A stretch of DNA of 64,000 nucleotides from Janthinobacterium sp. 64 (GTDB taxonomy: Bacteria > Pseudomonadota > Gammaproteobacteria > Burkholderiales > Burkholderiaceae_D): assembly GCF_002813325.1 (NCBI RefSeq), contig NZ_PHUG01000001.1, positions 5,270,001-5,334,000 of the forward strand. Reading direction: 5' to 3'. How positions within the stretch are numbered: position 1 is the stretch's first letter; each line of letters opens with the position of its first letter. Below the pieces are notes generated by a model. The model searched no databases. It had not been told where the DNA came from and worked only from the letters and a program-made list of their open reading frames with translations. This document shows, in pieces, positions 17,492-27,200 of the stretch. The position numbers and the translations under genes were made by a program.

Positions 17492-19576
17492 TTAGAAGCG
17501 CGACGTCAGGCCGACAAACATGCGCCGTCCCGGCACGTAGTAGGTGACCAGGCCGTCGTTGGCCGGTCCCTTCTTGAGCAGATTTTCCACGCCGCCGCGC
17601 ACGGTCCAGTTGGGCGTGATCTTGTAAGACATGATCGCGTCGACGATGGTGTAAGCCTTGTTGGGCTTGCGGCGCGTCGCGGAGCGCGTTTCGGCGTCCA
17701 GTTCCTTGCCCGTGTACTGGGCCGACACTTCGCCGTACAACTGGTCGTTCACTTGCCAGCCCAGCGCCGAATACAGCGACACTTTCGGCGTCGACAGCAG
17801 GTTGACACCCGTGGTCAGGTTTTTCGCTTCCGCCATGTAGGTCAGGTTGTTACGCCAGTTCAGGTTCTTCGTCAGCGGAATGGTCAACGTGCCTTCCAGC
17901 CCGCTGGTGCGCGCCTTCTGGATGTTCGTCATCTTGGTCCACCATTGTCCCTGGAAGAAGCCCAGCGGCGTGTAGTCGATCTTGTTCTTGAAATCCGTGT
18001 GGAAATACGTCAGCCCTGCATCCCAGCCGTTGTGTTCGTACGCCACGCCGAATTCGGCCGCCGTGCTCGTTTCCGGCTTCAAGTCCGCATTGCCGGCCAT
18101 GTAGCAGCCGCCCGTGATGTAGCCCATCGGGCGCAAGCCGTTGCAGCCGTTGCCGCCCGATTGGGTGGCGGCGCCCGGTGCATTTTCCTTCAGGCTGGGG
18201 GCGCGGAAGCCTTGCGACACACCGCCCTTGATGGTCCAGGCAGGCAGTGGGTGGTACACCAGGTACAGGCGCGGGCTGTAGTGGTTGCCGAACTTGCTGT
18301 GGTGATCGAGGCGCAGGCCAGCCGTGGCCGTCAAGTCCTCGCGCAGGAACAGCTGATCTTCCGCGAACAGGGCCGAGGTGGTGCCGGACAAGGTCGCGCC
18401 GCTCACGGGATTGCCCAGGTAATCGGTGGGCACGGTGCCGATGGTGTCCGTATTCGTCAATTCCTGATGCTTCCATTGGCCGCCCATCACCAATAATTGC
18501 TCGATGCCCCAGCCCAGGCGTTTCTCCAGGGTTGCGTCCAGCGTGCTGTCCTTGGACTTGGCCACCGTGCCGATGAACTGGTTGTCATAATCGTTGTGGT
18601 ACAGATTGACCTTGGCCTTGCCGAAATCGTAGCGGCCGTCATAGCCGAGGCTGGCGCTCTTGCGTATCAGCTTGCTGGCGCCCCAGGCGCCGAACAGTGG
18701 CCTGCCTTTTGCGTCCACCGTGGGCGAATCGCTCGCTTCCTGGCGGCCATAGCTGGCGTCCAGCGACAGGCTGTGCTTGTTATTCAGCGCCCAGTTCAGC
18801 TGACCGGTCACGGTCTGGTTGCGCTCGCCGCCAATGCCGCCCGCCTTGCCGCTGCTGCGCTCATCGGGATTTTGCTTCGATTGCGCCACGCCGAGGCGCA
18901 TGCCCACCGACTCCGACAGGGGCCCGGCCAGGTTCACGCCCAGCTGGTGCGCCGTGCCGCGGCCGCTGTCCTGCGGCTGCGTGTAGTTGGCCGTGGCCGA
19001 ACCATTCCACTTGCCCGGCACCTTGCGCGTGATGATGTTGATCACGCCGCCCATGGCGTCCGAGCCGTACAGCGAAGACATGGGGCCGCGCACCACTTCG
19101 ATGCGTTCGATCATCTCGGGCGAGATCCAGTTCAAGTCCTGGCGTCCCAGATCGGGACGGTAAGCCGTGTCGGCCGAGCTGCCCATGCGCTTGCCATCGA
19201 CCAGGATCAGGGTGTATTTATCGGGCAAGCCGCGCAGCTTGATCTTCGATTCCTCGCCCGTGGGGCTGGTGCCACCCGTCACGCCGGGGATGCGGCGCAG
19301 CAGGGTGTTCAAGTCATACACGGGCTGGCGCTCGATTTCCTCGCGCGTGATGACGCTGATGCTGGCCGGCGCATCCTTGATGTCGATGGCCGTGCCGGAC
19401 GCAGTGACGACCACCGTGTTCATGGTGGGATCGGCGGCCACAGTGCCTTCGGCCCAGGCGCTGCCGACGGCCAGCGAGAGCAGGCAGGGCAGGAGCAGGG
19501 CGGTGGAATGGATAGCACGGGCGGGAGTGGCGACGGGGGCTGCGAAGGTTGCGAAGGCGGGACTGCGCTTGGTCAT
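17492..19576 (-). CDS. TonB-dependent siderophore receptor (FepA/CirA-like)
   Basis: 694-residue outer-membrane receptor. A signal peptide (about 45 residues, ending GSAWAEG) precedes a TonB-box-like MNTVVVTASG. The plug domain contains IKLRGLPDKYTLILVDGKRM and VVRGPMSSLYGSDAMGGVIN, the arrangement seen in catecholate siderophore and colicin receptors. The barrel ends in the terminal phenylalanine (FVGLTSRF). The frame continues upstream, but the ATG at 19574-19576 gives the proper signal peptide. A Fur-box-like palindrome lies about 100 bases upstream, so iron-repressed expression is likely. The siderophore cannot be named from sequence. Confidence 0.9.
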   Translation of the reverse strand: MTKRSPAFATFAAPVATPARAIHSTALLLPCLLSLAVGSAWAEGTVAADPTMNTVVVTASGTAIDIKDAPASISVITREEIERQPVYDLNTLLRRIPGVTGGTSPTGEESKIKLRGLPDKYTLILVDGKRMGSSADTAYRPDLGRQDLNWISPEMIERIEVVRGPMSSLYGSDAMGGVINIITRKVPGKWNGSATANYTQPQDSGRGTAHQLGVNLAGPLSESVGMRLGVAQSKQNPDERSSGKAGGIGGERNQTVTGQLNWALNNKHSLSLDASYGRQEASDSPTVDAKGRPLFGAWGASKLIRKSASLGYDGRYDFGKAKVNLYHNDYDNQFIGTVAKSKDSTLDATLEKRLGWGIEQLLVMGGQWKHQELTNTDTIGTVPTDYLGNPVSGATLSGTTSALFAEDQLFLREDLTATAGLRLDHHSKFGNHYSPRLYLVYHPLPAWTIKGGVSQGFRAPSLKENAPGAATQSGGNGCNGLRPMGYITGGCYMAGNADLKPETSTAAEFGVAYEHNGWDAGLTYFHTDFKNKIDYTPLGFFQGQWWTKMTNIQKARTSGLEGTLTIPLTKNLNWRNNLTYMAEAKNLTTGVNLLSTPKVSLYSALGWQVNDQLYGEVSAQYTGKELDAETRSATRRKPNKAYTIVDAIMSYKITPNWTVRGGVENLLKKGPANDGLVTYYVPGRRMFVGLTSRF

Positions 19577-19677
19577 GGTGAACTTTCCGGATGTTGTTTT
19601 TTCCTGGCTGCCTTCCGGGTGGCTCGGGTATAAATGGTTGAAAATGCAATAAACTGCGCCCCTATTCCGCGAATGAG

Positions 19678-19696
19678 AATAAGAATCGTTCTTATT
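19678..19696. promoter_or_regulatory. Fur-box-like palindrome
   Basis: Perfect inverted repeat AATAAGAA-TCG-TTCTTATT (19 bp), similar in length and AT content to Fur operators, located 101 bases upstream of the siderophore receptor start and between two divergent genes. Assignment to Fur is inferred from the target gene type. Confidence 0.6.
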
Positions 19697-19822
19697 GTAA
19701 TGCCATCCTGGCAAGAAGGAAAGTGCTGAAAGGAAATAAAACACTGTTGCAGTGTGTGCATGGCATCTGACGCCATGTGTGCCAATAATGAAAGCGGTAT
19801 GATCGATGCATGGGGAGGTGGC

Positions 19823-20245
19823 ATGAAAACGATGATCAAAACCATACCGGCGCTGGCCTGTGCCCTGCTGCTCGCTGGCGGCCATGCAGACGCCCGGGAG
19901 CCGGCCGCTTCCGATGATTTGCCCGTGTGCCAGCTCGACCCGCGCGACAGCGGCAAGCTGGCCGTGGAACCATGCCGTCCGGCGCCGCCCGTGCAGCCGC
20001 GCCGTTCCGTGGCACAGGTAATTGGCCGCATGCCGGCTCAGCCTGCGCCGCCCGTCGTGCCCATGGCGCCCCTGCCGCCTAGCCCGGCCGTGCCCATGCC
20101 CCGTGCGCCGCAGCCCATCGGCGCATGCGACACGGGCGGCTGCCGCGATGCGGCCGGCGCGCGCTACAACGGCGCGGGCAACGCCACGCTCGACGCCAAC
20201 GGGCGCATCTGCCATCGCAACGGCGCTTTCATCCAGTGTTTTTAA
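19823..20245 (+). CDS. Exported Pro-rich protein of unknown function
   Basis: 140-residue protein with a signal peptide (MKTMIKTIPALACALLLAGG, cleavage near ADA at residue 24). A proline-rich central linker (about residues 50-97) leads to a C-terminal domain with a CDTGGCRD motif and a terminal NGRICHRNGAFIQCF, giving four cysteines in the last 40 residues that could form two disulphides. Preceded by GGGGAGGTGGC. The C-terminal pattern recalls short conserved exported proteins of Oxalobacteraceae, but I do not recognise a function. It is divergent from the siderophore receptor gene. Confidence 0.7.
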   Translation: MKTMIKTIPALACALLLAGGHADAREPAASDDLPVCQLDPRDSGKLAVEPCRPAPPVQPRRSVAQVIGRMPAQPAPPVVPMAPLPPSPAVPMPRAPQPIGACDTGGCRDAAGARYNGAGNATLDANGRICHRNGAFIQCF

Positions 20246-20314
20246 CCCTGCCACTGGCTGGTGTTGCAAGTTTTCGCTCGGTGAGCGCAAAAATGGCTAC
20301 AATTGTCGTCGACA

Positions 20315-20334
20315 TTACGTTTACGTAAACGTAA
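20315..20334. promoter_or_regulatory. 20-bp perfect palindrome upstream of the SDR gene
   Basis: TTACGTTTACGTAAACGTAA is self-complementary over all 20 bases and sits 60 bp before the SDR start, where an operator is expected. The sequence class recalls operators of MerR-type LiuR or similar regulators of acyl-CoA and branched-chain amino acid catabolism; that attribution is from memory and tentative. Confidence 0.6.
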
Positions 20335-20394
20335 CTATGGCACCATGCAACCATCAGGCGCCGGGAACACGGCACTTATTACTCAGGAGATTTC

Positions 20395-21153
20395 ATGCAG
20401 ATTCAGGACAATGTATTCATCATCACGGGCGGCGCATCGGGTTTGGGCGCGGCCACGGCGCGCATGCTGACGGCCGCTGGCGGCAAGGTCGTGCTGGCCG
20501 ATGTGCAGACGGAGGCGGGCCAGGCGCTGGCCGCTGAACTGAACGGCGTGTTCGTGCAGTGCGACGTGACGTCGGAAGAAGACGGCATGGCCGTGGTGGC
20601 AGCGGCTATCAAGCTCGGTACCTTGCGCGGCCTGGTCAACTGCGCCGGCGTGGCGCCAGCCGTGAAAACCGTGGGCAAGGACGGCCCGCATCCGCTGGCC
20701 CTGTTCCAGAAAGTCGTCAACATCAACCTGGTCGGCACCTTCAATATGTGCCGCCTGGCGGCCGATGCCATGGCCAAGCAGGATGCGACCGCTGAGGGCG
20801 AGCGCGGCATCATCATCAACACGGCGTCCGTGGCGGCCTACGATGGCCAGATCGGCCAGGCCGCGTATGCGTCGTCGAAGGCGGCCGTGGTGGGACTGAC
20901 CCTGCCGATGGCGCGCGATTTGTCGCGCAACGGCATCCGCGTGATGACGGTGGCGCCCGGCATTTTCGAGACGCCGATGTTGCTGGGCATGCCGGCCGAA
21001 GTGCAGGATGCGCTGGGCAAGATGGTGCCGTTCCCATCGCGCCTGGGCAAGCCGGGCGAATACGCGCAACTGGTGCAAGCCATCGTGGAAAACGTCATGC
21101 TCAACGGCGAAACTATCCGCCTGGACGGCGCCATCCGCATGCAGCCGAAGTAA
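20395..21153 (+). CDS. SDR-family 3-hydroxyacyl-CoA dehydrogenase-like protein
   Basis: 252-residue classical short-chain dehydrogenase. The NAD-binding TGGASGLGAATARM starts at residue 12, NCAG in the middle, the catalytic Ser in NTASVAA, and YASSK as the Tyr-x-x-x-Lys motif. The pattern DGQIGQAAYASSKAAVVGLT, the PIARDL-like PMARDLSRNGIRV and the ETPML segment resemble type II 3-hydroxyacyl-CoA dehydrogenases (HSD17B10 group), which act on 2-methyl-3-hydroxybutyryl-CoA in isoleucine breakdown. CTCAGGAGA precedes the ATG. It appears monocistronic, with the 20-bp palindrome as probable operator. Confidence 0.88.
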   Translation: MQIQDNVFIITGGASGLGAATARMLTAAGGKVVLADVQTEAGQALAAELNGVFVQCDVTSEEDGMAVVAAAIKLGTLRGLVNCAGVAPAVKTVGKDGPHPLALFQKVVNINLVGTFNMCRLAADAMAKQDATAEGERGIIINTASVAAYDGQIGQAAYASSKAAVVGLTLPMARDLSRNGIRVMTVAPGIFETPMLLGMPAEVQDALGKMVPFPSRLGKPGEYAQLVQAIVENVMLNGETIRLDGAIRMQPK

Positions 21154-21225
21154 GCCCTCGGCCGGGGTGCAGCGCCGTGGCCGGCATTTGAGGTAGCATA
21201 CCCGGGTATCTTTACCGGAGTAAGC

Positions 21226-23001
21226 ATGATCACATTGAAGCCGCTGGCGCTGAGCCTGACCTTGCTGGGAGCCTTGGCTGCCCATCCTTCCTTTGCGGAA
21301 GTGCCGCAAAAGGCGCCGGAAATCGCCACCGCGTATGCGGAAAAAAGTGGCTGGGCGGCGCAGAAATTCATGGTCGCCGCAGCCAATCCGCTGGCCGCCG
21401 ATGCCGGCTACCAGATGCTGAAAAAGGGCGGCAGCGCCATCGACGCCGCCATCGCCACGCAGCTGGTGCTGACCCTGGTCGAGCCGCAATCGTCGGGCAT
21501 CGGCGGCGGCGCCTTTTTGCTGTACTCCACGGCCAAGGGCGTGCAGGCATTCGACGGGCGCGAAACGGCGCCGGCCGCCGCCGATGAACACCTGTTCCAG
21601 AATGCGGACGGCAGCCCCGTCTCGCGCGCCACGGGCGTGGTGGGCGGGCGTTCCGTGGGCGCGCCGGGCGTGCTGCGCATGCTCGAATTGGCGCACAAGG
21701 AACACGGCAAGCTGCCGTGGGCGACTCTGTTCGGCCCCGCCATCAAACTGGCGCACGGCGGCTTTCCCGTCAGCCAGCGCCTCAACGGCCTGTTAAGCTG
21801 GGACCAGGCCCTGAAGCGCGACCCTGTCGCTGCCGCGTATTTCTATGACAAAGAGGGCAAGCCCTGGCCCGTCGGCCATGTGCTGAAAAACCCGCAACTG
21901 GCGCGCACCCTGCGCGAGATCGCCCGCGGCGGCGCCGACGCTTTTTATAGCGGCCGCATCGCGCGCGACATCGCCGCCAAGGTGGCGTCGCATCCGACCA
22001 ATCCGGGCAAGCTGACGGCGGCAGACATCGCCGGCTACCGCGCCAAGGTGCGTGAACCCGTCTGCAGCGATTACAAGGCCTGGACCGTGTGCGGCATGCC
22101 GCCGCCATCGGCGGGCGGCATCGCCATCGCGCAGATGCTGGGCATGCTGGAAGTGAAGGACATTCGCCCGTATGCGCCCGTCGACGGCGTGCTCGATGTG
22201 CAGGCGATCCATTTGTTTTCGGAAGCGGGGCGCCTGGCCTACGCGGACCGCAACCGCTACGTGGCCGACACGGACTTCGTGCCGCTGCCGGGCAATGGCG
22301 TCGCCTCGATGCTCGATAAATCCTATCTGGCGCAGCGCGCCTCGCTGATCGGCGACAAATCCACGGGCAAGGCCATGCCCGGCACGCCGCCCGGCATGCA
22401 GGTGGCGTGGGGCATGGACAACGCCTTGCAGCGCCCGTCGACGTCGCACCTGGTAGCCGTCGACGCTTTTGGCGGCGGCCTGTCGATGACCACGAGCGTG
22501 GAAGACGCGTTCGGCTCGCGCCAGATGGTCGACGGCTTTTTGCTCAATAACCAGCTGACGGATTTCTCGTTCGATTCGCGCGATGCCGCTGGCCCCATCG
22601 CCAACCGGGTCGAAGCGGGCAAGCGCCCGCGCAGCGCCATGTCGCCCACGCTGGTGTTTGAAAAGGGCACGCATAAGCTGGTGCTGGCGACAGGGTCGCC
22701 CGGCGGCTCGTCCATCATCAACTATGTCGCCAAGGTCCTCGTCGGCACCATGGATTGGGGCTTGAACGTGCAGCAGGCGATCAACCTGCCGAACTTCGGC
22801 AGCCGCAATGGCCCCACGGAGCTGGAAAAGGGCCGCGCGCCTGCCGCCCAGGTCGAGGCACTGCAAGCGATGGGCCATGAGGTGCGCGTCATCGAACAGA
22901 ATTCCGGCCTGCAGGGCATCATGCGCCTGAATGCGCACGGCAAGGATTTCTGGTTTGGGGGGGCGGACCCGAGAAGAGAAGGGATGGTTCGAGGAGACTA
23001 A
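21226..23001 (+). CDS. ggt: Gamma-glutamyltransferase
   Basis: 591-residue periplasmic or secreted precursor that self-cleaves into two subunits and transfers or hydrolyses the gamma-glutamyl group of glutathione. A signal peptide covers about residues 1-24 (ending SFA). The processing nucleophile aligns with Thr406 in RPSTSHLVAVDAFG (the usual TTH is TSH here). GSPGGSSIINYV supplies the oxyanion/substrate loop, and the N-terminal part has GGSAIDAAIATQLVLTLVEP and SGIGGGAFLL. A small self-complementary ATACCCGGGTAT (21198-21209) lies just before the ribosome binding site; its meaning is unclear. Confidence 0.95.
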   Translation: MITLKPLALSLTLLGALAAHPSFAEVPQKAPEIATAYAEKSGWAAQKFMVAAANPLAADAGYQMLKKGGSAIDAAIATQLVLTLVEPQSSGIGGGAFLLYSTAKGVQAFDGRETAPAAADEHLFQNADGSPVSRATGVVGGRSVGAPGVLRMLELAHKEHGKLPWATLFGPAIKLAHGGFPVSQRLNGLLSWDQALKRDPVAAAYFYDKEGKPWPVGHVLKNPQLARTLREIARGGADAFYSGRIARDIAAKVASHPTNPGKLTAADIAGYRAKVREPVCSDYKAWTVCGMPPPSAGGIAIAQMLGMLEVKDIRPYAPVDGVLDVQAIHLFSEAGRLAYADRNRYVADTDFVPLPGNGVASMLDKSYLAQRASLIGDKSTGKAMPGTPPGMQVAWGMDNALQRPSTSHLVAVDAFGGGLSMTTSVEDAFGSRQMVDGFLLNNQLTDFSFDSRDAAGPIANRVEAGKRPRSAMSPTLVFEKGTHKLVLATGSPGGSSIINYVAKVLVGTMDWGLNVQQAINLPNFGSRNGPTELEKGRAPAAQVEALQAMGHEVRVIEQNSGLQGIMRLNAHGKDFWFGGADPRREGMVRGD

Positions 23002-23052
23002 TCACCCCCGAATCTTTTCCACAAAGTATCAAGACCCTGCTAATCTGCCTGC

Positions 23053-24222
23053 ATGGGAATGCAAAATAAAACAGGCTTGATACTCACGGGAGGGGGCGCC
23101 CGTGCCGCTTACCAGGTGGGCGTGCTGCAGGCGATTTCGGCGATTCTGTGGGAAGCGGGCTGGGCGCCGGCGCGCAATCCCTTCGACATCATTTGCGGTA
23201 CATCGGCCGGTGCCATCAACGCCACGGCGCTGGCCTGCCGCGCCGATAATTTTGGCGAAGGCGTGCAAAAGCTGCTCGACGTGTGGCAGCACATCGAAGT
23301 CGAGCAAGTGTACAGGGCCGATTCGCTGGGCGTGATCCGCTCGGGCGCGCGCTGGCTGTCCTTGCTGTCGTTCGGCTGGCTGCTGCGCCAGTGGCATGCC
23401 TCGCCGCCCAGTTCCCTGCTCGACAATACCCCGCTGGTCAGCCTGCTGCACCGCATGCTCGACCTGCCGCGCCTGGACGCGGCGCTGGCCGATGGGCTGC
23501 TGCATGCGCTGGCCGTGACGGCGTCGTCGTATTCGGGCAGCCGCCACATGACGTTTTACCAGACGGCCGAGGATATCGCGCCGTGGGTGCGTACGCAGCG
23601 CCTGGCCTTGCCGGACCAGATCGGCGTGGAGCACTTGCTGGCGTCGGCGGCGATTCCCTTCATTTTTCCTGCCGTGCCGCTGTACGTGGGCGGCCAGCGC
23701 GAATACTGCGGCGACGGTTCCATGCGCCAGCTGGCGCCGATTTCGCCGGCCATCCACCTGGGCGCGAACAAGGTGCTGGTGGTGGGGGCGGGGCGCATGA
23801 CGGAACCGGCGCCCGCCGCGGCCGAAGCGGCGCGCTACCCGAGCCTGGCGCAGATCGCCGGGCACGCGCTGTCGTCGATCTTTCTCGATGGCCTGGCCGT
23901 CGACATCGAGCGCCTGAACCGCATCAACCTGACCCTGTCGATGCTGCCGCCCGAGTTGCTGGGCAAGACGGCCTTGCGGCCCGTGGAATTGCTGGTCATC
24001 GCGCCGTCCGAACGGCTCGACGCCATCGCCAGCCGGCATATCGGCAGTCTGCCGCGTCCCATCCGCACCATGTTGTCGGGCATCGGCGCGGCCGAAGCGC
24101 GCGGCGCGGCGCTGGCATCGTATTTATTGTTCGAATCGACGTATACTAACGAGCTGATCCGTCTTGGACAGCGCGATACGCAGGCCCGCAAGGACGATGT
24201 ACTGGCGTTTTTTGGTTCTTGA
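23053..24222 (+). CDS. Patatin-like phospholipase
   Basis: 389-residue patatin-domain protein. The oxyanion-hole motif GGGARAAYQVGVL is near residue 14, the nucleophile Ser51 lies in GTSAG, and the dyad aspartate is Asp221 in GDGSMRQ (DGS rather than DGG/DGA). The patatin core spans about residues 9-230; the C-terminal 160 residues have no motif I recognise. No signal peptide is evident, so it probably acts in the cytoplasm or at the inner membrane on phospholipids or other acyl esters. It starts 51 bases after ggt on the same strand. Confidence 0.9.
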   Translation: MGMQNKTGLILTGGGARAAYQVGVLQAISAILWEAGWAPARNPFDIICGTSAGAINATALACRADNFGEGVQKLLDVWQHIEVEQVYRADSLGVIRSGARWLSLLSFGWLLRQWHASPPSSLLDNTPLVSLLHRMLDLPRLDAALADGLLHALAVTASSYSGSRHMTFYQTAEDIAPWVRTQRLALPDQIGVEHLLASAAIPFIFPAVPLYVGGQREYCGDGSMRQLAPISPAIHLGANKVLVVGAGRMTEPAPAAAEAARYPSLAQIAGHALSSIFLDGLAVDIERLNRINLTLSMLPPELLGKTALRPVELLVIAPSERLDAIASRHIGSLPRPIRTMLSGIGAAEARGAALASYLLFESTYTNELIRLGQRDTQARKDDVLAFFGS

Positions 24223-24276
24223 GACGGCCCCCGGAGCAGTTGCCGGAGTTTTCGCGTTTTTTTTGACAGGACGATC

Positions 24277-27200
24277 GTGCTGGTATTTCGACGTGTTTTC
24301 GATGTTGCCTTACTGTTGATTTTCATGGTGGGCGGATGGGCCGCGGCGGCGCCTGCGCCCACCCTGCGTTTCGATCAGCTCAGCGTCGAGCAGGGCCTGG
24401 CGCAGGAATCGGTGCTGGCCATCGCCCAGGACCGGCAGGGTTATATGTGGTTCGGCAGCCAGTCTGGCCTGAGCCGCTACGACGGCTATCGCATGGTCGT
24501 CTACAAGAATATCGAGGGCGACAAGACCAGCCTGGCCGACAACTGGGTCGGCGAACTGCACGTCGATAGCCAGGGGCAGCTGTGGGTGGGCACCGACAAT
24601 GGCCTGGACCGCTTCGACCCCGCCAGCCAGACCTTCACGCATTACGCCCCGGCCGAAAAGAGCAAGCGCGGCAACGGCAACCGTCACATCCACGCCATCC
24701 TCGACGATGGCGCGCGCGGCTTCTGGATCGCCACCTCGGACGGCTTGCAGCATTTCGATCCTGCCACGGGCACCTTCCGCACCTGGCACCATGAAGAAGG
24801 CAACCCGCATAGCCTGGGCGACAATGAAATCAAGGCGCTGGCGCTGGACGCGCAACAGCGCCTGTGGATCGGCACCGTCACGGGCCTGGACATGCTGGCG
24901 CCGGGCAGCAACCGCTTCGAGCATTTCGCCGTCGACACGCAGCCCGGTTCAAAATACAATGTGATCCAGTCGCTGCTGGTGGACCGCCAGCAAAATCTGT
25001 GGATCGGCACCATGGCCGGCGCCGAGCGCTGGCGCCTGGGAGGCGCCGGCCAGGCGCCGCAGTCACGCCTGCGCCTGAATGAAAAACAGGGCTTTTCCGC
25101 CATCCGCGTGGCCAGCCTGTACCAGGATATCGACGCCACCGTCTGGCTGGGCAGCAATGCCGATGGCCTGTTCCGCTGGCTGCCCGAGAGCGACACCTTC
25201 CTGCAGTACCGCCATCAGACGGGCGACAAGTTCAGCGTCGCCGACAACCAGCTGTCATCCTTGTACCGCGACCGCGCGGGCACCTTCTGGGTCGGCTCCT
25301 GGTACAACGGCGTGAGCCGGGTCGACCTGGGCAGCGGCGGCTTTTCGCGCATGGCGCGCGCGCCCGGCGATGTGGGCGCGCTGGCGGACAAGAAAGTGCG
25401 CGCCGTGGCCGACGCGGGCAATGGCAAACTGTGGCTGGCCACCAAGGGCGGCCTGAAACTGTACGACACGCGCGACGGCAGCTCGCGCCTGTTCGACCTG
25501 CGCAGCTCGCCCGGCATGTCGCGCGACGAGCAGGTCACCACCCTGTACAAGGCGCCGGACGGCGTGCTGTGGGTGGGCGGCTCGACGGGCTTGCACCGCT
25601 TCGATCCGGCACTCGGGCGTTTCTTTACCATGCGCTTTGCCGCCGGCGACCCGAACAGCGACACCATCCGCAATGTCGTGAGCGACCGCAGCGGCATGCT
25701 GTGGGTCTCGACGCGGGGTGGCGTGCACCGTTTCGACCCCGCCAGCCGGACCTTTACCACTTACCGCCACGATCCGGCCAACCCGAACAGCCTGTCCGAC
25801 AACATGGTGCGGCCCGTGCTGGAAGACGGCAAGGGGCGGCTGTGGATAGGCTCCTTCCACGGCCTCGATTTGCTCGACCGCGCCACGGGCCACTTCCGCC
25901 ATTTTCGCCACGATCCGCAAAACCCGCATAGCCTCAGCCACGACGAGGTGCACTATCTGCACGAGGACAAGCGCGGCGTGCTGTGGGTGGGCACGGCCAA
26001 TGGCCTGAACCGCATGGATGTCGATGCGAAGGGTGATATCCGCTTCCGGCGCTTCCTGCGCAAGGATGGCATGGCCGATGATGCCGTCGCCAGCATCCTC
26101 GGCGACGACAATGAGCAGCTGTGGCTGAGCACGAATAGCGGCATCACGCGGCTCGACATGCGCAGCGGCCTGTTTCGCAACTACGACAGCGCCGACGGCA
26201 CCGTGGAAGGCTCGTACTTCGATGGCGCGGCCCTGCGCGCGTCCGACGGCACCATGTATTTCGGCGGTTTTAACGGCATGACGGCGTTCGTGCCGCAGGA
26301 TATCCACGACAACCGCGTGCCGCCGCTGGTGGCCATCACGGAACTGCAGATCTTCAACAAGCCGGTGGCCATCGGCCGCGGCGAATTCGCGCACGTGCTC
26401 AGGACGGCCATCGACCATACACGGGAGCTGATGCTGACCAGCCGCGAAAGCGTCTTTTCGCTGGAATTTGCGGCCCTGCATTTCGCCGCGCCCCAGCGCA
26501 ATATGTTCGCCTACCGGCTCGAAGGCTTCGACCAGGACTGGGTCATGACGGATGCGGGGCGGCGCTTTGCCACCTACACCAACCTCGATGCCGGCAACTA
26601 CGTGTTTCGCGTCAAGGCGGCCAACAAGGACGGCGTGTGGAACGAGAGCGGCGCCACCCTGGCCATCACGATCTTGCCGCCGTTCTGGAAAACCTGGTGG
26701 TTCCGCACCCTGATGGCGGCGCTGCTGCTGGGCGCCATCTATGGCGCCTACCGCCAGCGCGTGCGCGCGTTGCGGCGCCAGCAGAACGAGCTGGAAAAAC
26801 TGGTCGGTGAACGCACGGCCGAGCTGCAGAGCAAGGAAATCGAAGTGCTGGCCCAGTCGGAAAAGCTGGCGCAAGTCAACAGCAGCCTGACGAAAAACGA
26901 GGAAAGCCTGCGCCAGGCCAAGCGCAAGGCCGAGGATGCGACGCGCCAGAAGTCGGAATTTTTGGCCAACATGAGCCACGAGATGCGCACGCCGCTGGCC
27001 GGCGTGATCGGCATGCTGGGCTTTGCCCTGCGCGACGAGCAGTTGCACGATGCCACGCGCGAGCAGATCCTGCGCGGCCAGGCCAACGCCCAGTCGCTGC
27101 TGGTGATCATCAATGACTTGCTCGATTTTTCCAAGATCGAGGCGGGCAAGCTGAGTATCGAAAACATCGACTTCGCACTCGGTGCGGCGATCGAGACGGT

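Noticed and set aside
21198..21209. Self-complementary ATACCCGGGTAT before ggt as an operator
   Set aside because: Only 12 bp long and adjacent to the ribosome binding site; may be chance in a GC-rich genome.
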